DNA of 64,000 nt from JAXMCK01 sp046349395. GTDB taxonomy: Bacteria > Pseudomonadota > Alphaproteobacteria > Geminicoccales > Geminicoccaceae. Shown here piece by piece: positions 35,614-42,340 of the stretch (the stretch's first letter is position 1; every line of letters begins with the position of its first letter). The stretch lies in contig JAXMCK010000004.1 in assembly GCA_046349395.1 (NCBI GenBank), forward strand, positions 744,001 through 808,000. Direction: 5' to 3'. The notes beneath the pieces were generated by a model. The model was not told the origin of the DNA. It saw only the letters and a program-made list of their open reading frames with translations, and did no database searches. The position numbers were made by a program, and so were the translations under genes.

Positions 35614-36246
35614 ATGGGTAAGTCAGTTGGTGGCAGCATGCCGCCATGGATGCGGTGGTCCCAGGTGGCGGTACTGGCAGTGGGCGCCGCCCTGCTGCCG
35701 GCCATGCTGGGTGGCAGCATCGCTTATGCCGGCCCCACCTTCGAGACCGGTACGAACCCGCCGACGACTCTGCGGCAGCTCAATCCAGGGAATACCGATC
35801 TTACCGGCTGGAAGGTCATCGCCGTCACTGGACTGGCGAACACCTCGGTCGACTGGATCCGCAACACGATCTGGCAGGCGCACGAGGGCAACTTCAGCGT
35901 CGACCTCAACGGTTCCGACGCTGGTAAGATTTCCAAGACCTACACTGGATTGACCATCGGCAAGGTGTACTTGGTCACTTTCTGGATGTCGGGTAACCCG
36001 GACAATGGTACCACGGGCGTCAGGAAGCTGAAGCTTACCATCGCCAATCAGTCCGGCACCTTTTCGTTTCCGATGGCCGGCGTTACCAGGGCGGCTATGA
36101 AGTACCAAAAGTTCGGGCTGCTCTTCACCGCGACTGGCACGACCCAGGTACTCTCCTTCCAGTCCCTCTCGCCAGGTGGTCCGTTCGGCCCCGTCGTCGA
36201 CGACATCGACCTCGTCGCTTTCAGCCCCCCGGTGGCCGCGAAATAG
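35614..36246 (+). CDS. Secreted DUF642 / choice-of-anchor-C type protein
   Basis: The 210-residue protein has a long signal peptide (hydrophobic VAVLAVGAALLPAMLGG, cleavage near AYA-GP, about residue 40). The mature domain resembles bacterial DUF642 or choice-of-anchor C proteins: VDWIRNTIWQAHEGNFSVDLNG, GKISKTYTGLTIGKVYLVTFWMSGN and a final PVVDDIDLVAF. Such jelly-roll domains often carry a C-terminal PEP-CTERM anchor; none is present here, so it is probably fully secreted or periplasmic. ATG 35614 is preferred over TTG 35605 (GGGG just before). It is flanked by decayed genes and AT-rich DNA, hinting at transfer. Confidence 0.75.
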   Translation: MGKSVGGSMPPWMRWSQVAVLAVGAALLPAMLGGSIAYAGPTFETGTNPPTTLRQLNPGNTDLTGWKVIAVTGLANTSVDWIRNTIWQAHEGNFSVDLNGSDAGKISKTYTGLTIGKVYLVTFWMSGNPDNGTTGVRKLKLTIANQSGTFSFPMAGVTRAAMKYQKFGLLFTATGTTQVLSFQSLSPGGPFGPVVDDIDLVAFSPPVAAK

Positions 36247-36559
36247 CGCCTGGCCATGTCAGGCCAGTAGCGACCTGCGCATTACGTCTCCACGTGGCCG
36301 CCCGCGGTTGCCGACGCCGCGGGCGGGTATGAATGTCTGGTCAGTTGCGACAGCCACCGGGCGAGGTCGAGGCGCTTAGGGGTCTAACGCCGACGTCGCG
36401 CTCCCGCCCTGTGGGCCCGACCGGTCGCCGAGCGCCGCGCCCAGATCCGCACGTAAGATTGCAAGATCGGCGACGCTCCGGAACGTCTCGAGCAGGTCGC
36501 ACAGATCGCTCAGAGGCCGAAGCCGATCGGTCATGTTGAAAAAGCCCGGCTCGCTACGT

Positions 36560-36696
36560 ATCGACTTTCGGCTCGGCTCCAAATCGACGAGCAGATCAGG
36601 ATCACTACCTGGGTCCGCTCACCACGCGCAACCGATCCGAACACGCGCTCGTTCCGTGCGCCGTGGCGAGCCGCCAAGTCTAGCAGGCAGCTTCGT
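36560..36696 (-). pseudogene. Remnant of an MNT nucleotidyltransferase gene
   Basis: This stretch matches the DNA of the orphan MNT gene at 34397-34687 over its central part, including segments atcgacgagcagatc and gagccgccaagtc, with many substitutions and stops. The DxD-coding and N-terminal parts are recognisable only at DNA level. The surrounding 36247-36769 region holds no other gene I can support. Confidence 0.65.
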
Positions 36697-36769
36697 CACG
36701 CCCGATGCCTCGATGAAGGTCAAAATCGACTTATCTCCGCACTCCTGACGCATACAGCGTCGGCCTTTT

Positions 36770-37498
36770 CTATGCGGCCAACACTGTTGTCACCGGCGGT
36801 GCCTCGGCGCGGAAGAGGCTCACCTCTGTCGTCATCTTGTGAAGCTTCCGAACGCCGAGAAAAGAAAAGCGCGCGCCATCTTGGGGGCGAGTTCGCTCGA
36901 CAACGTCCCCTGTCACGATCACCTCTCCGGGCTCGGCGAGTGCCTGCAGCCGTGCGGCCACGTTGAGCGGCGTGCCGTAGATCTCGGAACCTATGCCGAT
37001 CACGCTGCCATAGCTGATCCCTATTCTGACCAGCAGCCTGCCCACAGGCGAGCCGGGAAGATCAAGTACCTGCTGGATATTCAGAGCACTGGCGACAGCG
37101 TCGCCCGGTGTCGAAAAGATCGACATGCTGCCGTCGCCGGCTACGCTGAAGACTTCGCCGTCGTGCCCACGGATGAGCGGCGTCAGAATTGCCGCGCGCA
37201 AGGTACGAAGACGGAGGGCGGTACCCAGATCGTCATGCTCCACGAGCGCGCTGAAGCCGACGACGTCGACGGCCATGACGGCGCGGTCTTCTCTGTAGAA
37301 CCTGCTGCAGGGCTCGTCGCGATGGTCCGATCCGCTCGAGCCTTCGAGGCGCACCTTGTGGGACGACGCGAACACCGAACGACTGGAGGTGGGTGCCGCG
37401 TTCGAATGCGAACGGGCATAACGGGAACTGTATGTCACGGCCGTTACCGACGCAGACCGCCCTTGCGGTCGTTTCGCCAGCGCTTCCGGCATTCTCAT
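36770..37498 (-). CDS. Stand-alone class III adenylate/guanylate cyclase domain protein
   Basis: The frame encodes up to 242 residues. From RAVMAVDVVGFSALVEHDD (about residue 72) it is a class III nucleotidyl cyclase domain: a metal-binding Asp in AVDVVGFS, a second acidic site in SVAGDGSMSIF, and a late YGTPLNVAARLQALAEPGEVIV. Homologues of this type usually carry a C-terminal TPR region of several hundred residues, absent here. The N-terminal 70 residues are basic and low in order, so the true start may be internal. It lies in the decay zone and could be a truncated gene, though the catalytic domain looks intact. Confidence 0.6.
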   Translation of the reverse strand: MRMPEALAKRPQGRSASVTAVTYSSRYARSHSNAAPTSSRSVFASSHKVRLEGSSGSDHRDEPCSRFYREDRAVMAVDVVGFSALVEHDDLGTALRLRTLRAAILTPLIRGHDGEVFSVAGDGSMSIFSTPGDAVASALNIQQVLDLPGSPVGRLLVRIGISYGSVIGIGSEIYGTPLNVAARLQALAEPGEVIVTGDVVERTRPQDGARFSFLGVRKLHKMTTEVSLFRAEAPPVTTVLAA

Positions 37499-37765
37499 GA
37501 CGGACGCGCGGATGCACTCCCGAGCCCTGGGCCGGGGAGCAGAGCGTCGAGCGGCTTGGACTAGCTACCGGATCCCGCCGCCGCGCTGGGACTCCGGACG
37601 GGTGCGAGGAGTAGCTCGCGCCAGACGTCGGACTCGGTCATCGGAAAACGTACTACTCGATGAGCAACCGCCGAATGCTCCGGCGGACGCGAAATGTCAA
37701 TCCCGAGTAGAGAATGGCGGCGAATGATCTTTTTCCACGACGTAGACATGCGGCACAGCGAAGAT

Positions 37766-38302
37766 CTACCGTCCGGGCGCGGCAATCTTCCCGGCCACCT
37801 CGGCCAGCGTCGCGGCGTCCGACCATTGGTCACGCAACGGTGGCTCGTTCAGCTTCTCGTCGAGCTTCCGATCCGCCTCGAAGCCGTTTGCACGGCGGAG
37901 ATAGACCGCACCCGCCTTGAAGGGCTCGGCCCCGCCGGGGCCGATGCCCGTCGCCATCTCGACGACGGCGACGAGGTCCTGCTGGCCGTCGCCGTCGATG
38001 TCCGCGAGCCTGAGCCCGTCCGTGCCGACATAGGCCCAGCTGTCCGACCCGGGCAGCGGCGGGAAGCGGTAGATCGGCTGGCCATCCGTGCCCTGGAGAA
38101 CGATCTCCGCCGTGGGCGGGCTCGCGTCCGGCTGCTCGATCACGGCGATCCGGACCTCGCCGAAGCCGGGCAGCATCGCATCCAGCCCGTTCGTGCCGTC
38201 GTCGCCGCCGGCCCGGAGCGAGGAGGGAAGCAGAACCGCCAGGACGGCGCCGACAGCCGCCGCACGACCGAGACGGCAGGCTCTCTCAGCTCGGGAAGGC
38301 AT
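37766..38302 (-). CDS. Secreted protein with an FG-GAP/VCBS-like calcium motif
   Basis: The 178-residue protein has a signal peptide (LGRAAAVGAVLAVLLPSSLRA) and a single FG-GAP-type motif, LRLADIDGDGQQDLVAVVEM near residue 97, with the DxDxDG calcium loop. The rest is predicted periplasmic. Function is unknown. Its start overlaps the stop of the muramidase gene by 17 bases, so the two are co-transcribed and may work together at the cell wall. Confidence 0.7.
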   Translation of the reverse strand: MPSRAERACRLGRAAAVGAVLAVLLPSSLRAGGDDGTNGLDAMLPGFGEVRIAVIEQPDASPPTAEIVLQGTDGQPIYRFPPLPGSDSWAYVGTDGLRLADIDGDGQQDLVAVVEMATGIGPGGAEPFKAGAVYLRRANGFEADRKLDEKLNEPPLRDQWSDAATLAEVAGKIAAPGR

Positions 38303-39068
38303 CGGCCATGAGCTTCGTCTCCGTCGCTTCGTCCAGCTCGCCGGTGGCCGGCAGCTTCGCCTTGGTCTGGTACTCGATCAGGGCACCGCGCGTAAGGCGG
38401 CCGCGCAGGCCGTCGACGGCACCGGGCTTGTAGCCGAGATAGGTGAGCGCCACCTGGACGGCCCGCAGGCCCAGGTCGGGCAGCATGCGCTTTGACTTCT
38501 CGAACGCGGCGGCCAGCCGGTTGTCGTAGTCGTTCTTGCGGAAGTCCGGGCCGTTGTAGGCGGCGGCAAAGGTACCCCAGTCGCGCCGCTGGATGCCGAT
38601 ACGGCATTTCGGCGTGGCCATGATGAAGCGGCTCAGCGCATCGAGCTGCCGGTCCTCGCTCTCGACGAAGGCCGTCACCATCTCGTTGACACTCTCGAAC
38701 CCGACGACGCGGAAATTGAAGCCCATCACCTGCGGCAGGCCCCAGGAGGCGCTGCGCAGCGCCGCGTCCTCGTCGAGCTTCATCGCCTTCTCGAGCCGCG
38801 GATACTCGTCGGCCCCGCCTGCATAGCCGCCGGGCTTGCGGTTCGAGATGTCGGGGTTCTTCGCATCGAACTTCCCGTCGGTCCGACGGCTGAAGATGTG
38901 CCGCTCAAACAGGATCTGCGGCCGCCGGTCGGGCAGGAAGCCAAAGCCTCGGGTCTCGACCGTGAGCACGGCCCAGATCTCGGGCTCGCCGACGCCCAAG
39001 GTCTCGCAGACGGCACTCATGCCCTTCGAGGAGATCGGCAGACCCTTGCCGACGAAATTCTGCGCCAT
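38286..39068 (-). CDS. N-acetylmuramidase (DUF3380) with C-terminal peptidoglycan-binding domain
   Basis: The 260-residue protein has the muramidase domain of phage endolysins: WAVLTVETRGFGFLPDRRP with candidate catalytic Glu38, ILFERHIFSR, and SWGLPQVMGFNF. Residues about 190-255 form a PG_binding_1 domain (RAVQVALTYLGYKPGAVDG). No signal peptide is seen, as in endolysins released by holin. The ATG at 39068 begins the conserved sequence. It is not accompanied by phage genes, so it may be a domesticated lysin or need another export route. It is divergent from the four-cysteine cassette array. Confidence 0.85.
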   Translation of the reverse strand: MAQNFVGKGLPISSKGMSAVCETLGVGEPEIWAVLTVETRGFGFLPDRRPQILFERHIFSRRTDGKFDAKNPDISNRKPGGYAGGADEYPRLEKAMKLDEDAALRSASWGLPQVMGFNFRVVGFESVNEMVTAFVESEDRQLDALSRFIMATPKCRIGIQRRDWGTFAAAYNGPDFRKNDYDNRLAAAFEKSKRMLPDLGLRAVQVALTYLGYKPGAVDGLRGRLTRGALIEYQTKAKLPATGELDEATETKLMADAFPS

Positions 39069-39309
39069 CGTCCCACTCCCCACGATGCGTCCGGCCAAAC
39101 CGTAGTCCGACCCGGCGGGGAAGGCTGTGATCGAACGCACAACCGCTGGTGTGGAGAGCGCGGGCGACTCTTGGCCTTGTTGCCGGCGCCTGCACCGGTA
39201 TGTGCCGCCCATGGTGCGTGCAGCGGCAGCCTGTGAGCTTCGTCACGGATCGACGCACGGCACCGCCCTAGTCTCTGCTATATCGGACGGGACAACAGGG
39301 AGAACCGAC

Positions 39310-39684
39310 ATGCGCCGGCTGGTATTGGGAGCGCTTCTTCTCGCCGCGGCACCCGGAGCCCGGGCGGAGATCTTCGCCTCGCCGCCGACGTTCCAGGCGG
39401 GGCAGACCTCGATCGACTGCGCCATCACCAATGGCGGCGCCTCCGCGGTGACCCTCAGCGGCGCCAAGGTGACGGCGGAGGTCGGGCCGACCTTCGACCT
39501 GCCGCTTGCCGGCAATACCTGCCCGTCCAAGCTGCAGCCGGGCAGCTACTGCCACTGGCAGGCGCTGCTCAGGACCGGCGGCGCCCATGTCTGCCGCATC
39601 ACCGTGTCCAGCAGGACGAACCTTCGCGGGCGAATGGAGATCGGGGCCGGGAACGACACGCTCGTCATGGAGGAGATGCGATGA
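39310..39684 (+). CDS. Small secreted four-cysteine protein A1
   Basis: The 124-residue protein has a signal peptide with probable cleavage after residue 19 (PGARA). Cysteines lie at 37, 71, 81 and 95, exactly as in A2 and A3. Its core reads CAITNGGASAVTLSGAKVTAEVGP, a likely beta-sandwich strand pattern, and CRITVSSRTNLRGRMEI. It ends in EEMR. I do not recognise the family. Two disulfides in the periplasm or outside the cell are likely. The stop overlaps the B1 start (ATGA). Confidence 0.75.
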   Translation: MRRLVLGALLLAAAPGARAEIFASPPTFQAGQTSIDCAITNGGASAVTLSGAKVTAEVGPTFDLPLAGNTCPSKLQPGSYCHWQALLRTGGAHVCRITVSSRTNLRGRMEIGAGNDTLVMEEMR

Positions 39685-40118
39685 CGCGCCCGCTCGGTGT
39701 CTCGGCCAGCCGGCTCGGCCTCGCCGTCGCTCTCGCCGTTCTAACGGCGGTCGCGTCGCCGGTGCGGGCAGAGGTGCTGATCTCGCCTTTGACCGAAGGC
39801 GGGATCGGCCCCGCGGTTTCCGACCAGGTCGTCTGCTACCTGGCCAATGTCGGCTCATCGTCGATCACGGTGTCGAACCCGAAGATCCTGAACCAGAACG
39901 CCCGCGCGGTGCCGCTGTCGATCAACACCTGCGGCCGCTCGCTCGCCGGCGGCCGCATCTGTGTGTGGGCCGTGAACCAGTCGGGAGCCGACCTCGGCGA
40001 CTGGCATCTCTGCCGGGTCGACCTCTCCAGCAAGACCAACGCGCGCGGCAGCATGGACCTGCGCAAACGCAACGGCAGCGGCGCTCCGAAGCGGATCTTC
40101 AGCCTCGAGATGCGCTGA
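39681..40118 (+). CDS. Small secreted four-cysteine protein B1
   Basis: The 145-residue protein has a signal peptide (LGLAVALAVLTAVASPVRA, cleavage after residue 30). Cysteines at 52, 84, 94 and 111 match the A pattern apart from small spacing changes. CYLANVGSSSITVSNPKIL aligns with the A-type CSLSNVGSTAVTISNPKV, so A and B are paralogues. Its CRVDLSSKTNARGSMDLR block and SLEMR end recur in B2 and B3. Function is unknown. Confidence 0.75.
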   Translation: MTRPLGVSASRLGLAVALAVLTAVASPVRAEVLISPLTEGGIGPAVSDQVVCYLANVGSSSITVSNPKILNQNARAVPLSINTCGRSLAGGRICVWAVNQSGADLGDWHLCRVDLSSKTNARGSMDLRKRNGSGAPKRIFSLEMR

Positions 40119-40400
40119 CCTATCGACTGTTCGCCCTCGCGCATCCATCAGCTGGCCGTGCCCGGCGGTGACGGTGTCGAGCTTTCGGGGACCGACGCTG
40201 CCGGTCGCCCCCACGGTGCGGCTACTGACCCGCAGGAGGCGATCACGTGCAGCTGAAGAGCCGTCCGGGCGCCTTGCGAGAGGCGTTCGTGGGGCCTACG
40301 GCAGATGGAGGGGGTGCTATGTGAGCTTCGTCACGGACGCTCCTCGTGATGCCGCTAGATCTCGTTCCAGCGACCATTGGCGCAGAGGGGGAGAGTCGAC

Positions 40401-40775
40401 ATGCGGTGGCCGGCACTCGGGACACTTCTTCTCCTGGCGGCACCGGCGTCGGGTGCCGACATCCTGGCCTCGCGACCGACCTTCCGGACCGGACAGAAGC
40501 AGGTCTTCTGCAGCCTCTCCAATGTCGGCTCGACCGCCGTGACGATCAGCAATCCCAAGGTGACGGCGGAGATCGGGCCGGCCTTCGACCTGCCCTTCGC
40601 CGTCAACAACTGCGCGTCCACACTGCGTCCCGGGAAGAACTGCAGCTGGCTCGCCTACATCAGGACCGGCGGCGCGCATTTCTGCCGCGTCACCGTCTCC
40701 AGCAAGAGTGGCGTCCGCGGCCAGATGGAGATCGCGACCTTCGAGGCTGCGCTCGCCATGGAGGAGATGCGGTGA
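40401..40775 (+). CDS. Small secreted four-cysteine protein A2
   Basis: The 124-residue paralogue of A1 and A3 has a signal peptide ending near residue 19 (APASGA) and cysteines at 37, 71, 81 and 95. It contains CSLSNVGSTAVTISNPKV and CRVTVSSKSGVRGQMEI and ends in EEMR. The ATG at 40401 follows a GGGGGAGAG ribosome site. Its stop TGA overlaps the ATG of B2. Confidence 0.75.
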   Translation: MRWPALGTLLLLAAPASGADILASRPTFRTGQKQVFCSLSNVGSTAVTISNPKVTAEIGPAFDLPFAVNNCASTLRPGKNCSWLAYIRTGGAHFCRVTVSSKSGVRGQMEIATFEAALAMEEMR

Positions 40776-41200
40776 TGATGTTCCTCCCTAAATGGTCCGA
40801 CGCGTCGCTGGCCGTCGGCGCCGGACTGACCGCTCTGCTCGCCATCTCGGCACCCGTTCGGGCCGAAGTGATGGCCTCGGCACTCGCCGGCTATTCGGGC
40901 GTCAACCAGATCGTCTGCTATCTCGCCAATGCCGGCTCGTCGGCGATCACGGTTTCCGGCCCCAAGATCATGGACGCTAGTGGCACCGTGAGCACCAACA
41001 CGGTCAACAGCTGCGGCAGCTCTCTGCCAGGCGGCCGCGTCTGCGTCTGGGCGGTCGATCTGCCCGCCAACACACCGTTCGCCCGCTATCAGTGCAGGGT
41101 CGACCTGTCGAGCAAGGCGAACGCGCGCGGCAGCCTCGATCTCCGCGTCCGTGGCCTCGCTGCGGGTCCCTCGGTGGTCTTCAGCATCGACATGCGCTGA
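40775..41200 (+). CDS. Small secreted four-cysteine protein B2
   Basis: The 141-residue protein has a signal peptide (cleavage after VRA, residue 30) and cysteines at 48, 80, 90 and 107. CYLANAGSSAITVSGPKIM and CRVDLSSKANARGSLDLR repeat the B1 blocks; the end is SIDMR. Start choices are GTG 40772, ATG 40775 or ATG 40778; 40775 shares a base with the A2 stop, as in the third unit. Confidence 0.73.
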   Translation: MMFLPKWSDASLAVGAGLTALLAISAPVRAEVMASALAGYSGVNQIVCYLANAGSSAITVSGPKIMDASGTVSTNTVNSCGSSLPGGRVCVWAVDLPANTPFARYQCRVDLSSKANARGSLDLRVRGLAAGPSVVFSIDMR

Positions 41201-41498
41201 CCTTCCGGCTGTCGGAGCTGGGTCGTCCGCCTCCTGGCTGCGACCATGGTCGAGGATCGGGAGCATACCCCGCTCCTAGAAATCTCGGCGATGCGCTCGA
41301 GCCGACGCGCAGCGCAGGCCACCACCCGCAAGGGCCGATCGCCTTCGCCTGAACATTCGTGCCGGTGCCTTGCGACGCGGGTCCGTAGGGCCTAGGGCAG
41401 ATGGTGGCGGTGTCACGTGAGCTTCTCTCTACGGACGCTCCCCGTGGCCCCATTGGGCTCGCAGTTCAGCGATCCTGATCGAGCGGGAGACAGCCGAC

Positions 41499-41873
41499 AT
41501 GCGGTGGGTAGCGTTCGGAACGCTTCTTCTTTTGGCAGCGCCGGCAGCGGGTGCCGACATCCTGTCCTCGCGGCCGACCTTCCGGGCGGGGCAGACCACG
41601 GTGACCTGCACCATCGTCAATGTCGGCTCCACCTTGGTGACCGTCAGCAATCCCAAGGTGGCGGCCGAGGTCGGTCCCACCTTCGACCTCCAGCTCGCGC
41701 CCAACGAGTGCCGATCCACGTTGGGCCCGACCCAGAACTGCACCTGGAACGCTGCGACGCGAACCGGCGGCGCCCATCTCTGCCGTGTCACCGTCTCCAA
41801 CAAGGCCGGCCTGCGCGGCCAGATGGGGATCAGGGGCTCGGGTCTCCTCCTCGGCGCGACGGAGATGCGGTGA
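41499..41873 (+). CDS. Small secreted four-cysteine protein A3
   Basis: The 124-residue paralogue has cysteines at 37, 71, 81 and 95, a signal peptide like that of A2 (MRW start, APAAGA end), and the blocks CTIVNVGSTLVTVSNPKV and CRVTVSNKAGLRGQMGI. It ends in ATEMR, so the EMR terminus is kept even where the preceding residues differ. It overlaps B3 by one base (TGATG). Confidence 0.75.
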   Translation: MRWVAFGTLLLLAAPAAGADILSSRPTFRAGQTTVTCTIVNVGSTLVTVSNPKVAAEVGPTFDLQLAPNECRSTLGPTQNCTWNAATRTGGAHLCRVTVSNKAGLRGQMGIRGSGLLLGATEMR

Positions 41874-42289
41874 TGGCCCGGTCCTGCGCTCCATGGGGTA
41901 CGCTCGCCTGGGCCGCCCTCACCGCTCTGCTGGTTCCCGGTGCCCCGGCCCGGGCCGAGGTGATGGCCTCTCCGCTGGCGAGTTCGTCCCGGGACGTCAA
42001 CCAGGTGGTCTGCTATCTGGGCAACACGGGCCCATCGACGATCACGGTGACCAACCCGAAGATCCTCAACGATACCGGTTTCGTGCTGAGCCTCTCCGTC
42101 AACAGTTGCGGCAGTTCGCTCGGGGCCGGCCGGATCTGCGTGTGGGCGACCGACCTCACCCAGTCCCCTACCCGTTATGTCTGCCGGGTCGACCTCTCCA
42201 GCAAGGCGAATGCGCGCGGCAGCATCGACCTCAGAGTCCGCACGCCGCGCGGCGATCCGACGGTGATTTCGAGCGTGGAGATGCGCTGA
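41873..42289 (+). CDS. Small secreted four-cysteine protein B3
   Basis: The 138-residue protein has a signal peptide (cleavage after ARA near residue 28) and mature cysteines at 47, 79, 89 and 104; Cys5 is in the signal. It repeats CYLGNTGPSTITVTNPKIL and CRVDLSSKANARGSIDLR and ends in SVEMR. It is the last gene of the array. Confidence 0.74.
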   Translation: MARSCAPWGTLAWAALTALLVPGAPARAEVMASPLASSSRDVNQVVCYLGNTGPSTITVTNPKILNDTGFVLSLSVNSCGSSLGAGRICVWATDLTQSPTRYVCRVDLSSKANARGSIDLRVRTPRGDPTVISSVEMR

Positions 42290-42295
42290 TCCTGC

Positions 42296-42314
42296 AGGCG
42301 CCACACGGGCGCCT
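42296..42314 (+). terminator. Hairpin closing the four-cysteine array
   Basis: AGGCGCC (42296-42302) pairs perfectly with GGCGCCT (42308-42314) across a 5-base loop, seven bases after the B3 stop. There is no T tract on either strand, so it is terminator-like and may also serve the convergent cyclase gene at 42341. Confidence 0.55.
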
Positions 42315-42340
42315 ACACCGTAGAAGCCGCCGCTCGTGCC

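Larger units (their letters stand above)
39233..40118 (+). repeat. Cassette unit 1 of 3 (leader, gene A1, gene B1)
   Basis: This is the first of three tandem units with the same plan: a leader opening GTGAGCTTC about 77-82 bases before gene A, gene A of 124 codons, then gene B overlapping the A stop. Unit spacing, measured A start to A start, is 1091 and 1098 bases. The copies are diverged at protein level, so the array is old, not a recent amplification. Confidence 0.85.
40321..41200 (+). repeat. Cassette unit 2 of 3 (leader, gene A2, gene B2)
   Basis: The leader GTGAGCTTCGTCACGGA at 40321 repeats the one at 39233, 80 bases before the A2 ATG. The 3' flank after B1 and after B2 is also similar (tgacc...ctgt), showing that the duplication unit includes intergenic DNA. 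Confidence 0.85.
41417..42289 (+). repeat. Cassette unit 3 of 3 (leader, gene A3, gene B3)
   Basis: The leader GTGAGCTTC at 41417 lies 82 bases before A3. The leader is more diverged after the first nine bases than those of units 1 and 2. The array ends in a strong hairpin at 42296-42314. Confidence 0.85.

Noticed and set aside
36376..36582. A short minus-strand frame reading MTDRLRPLSDLCDLLETF
   Set aside because: It might be a relic, but it overlaps the decayed MNT remnant, has no family resemblance and no ribosome site.
38286..39068. Prophage remnant suggested by the endolysin-like muramidase
   Set aside because: No other phage gene, integrase or attachment repeat is visible in the surrounding 10 kb.
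39233..42289. Possibility that the regular spacing at 39-42 kb is a CRISPR array or a recent IS duplication
   Set aside because: The repeat unit is about 1.09 kb with two genes each, copies are well diverged, and there are no short identical repeats or transposase genes.
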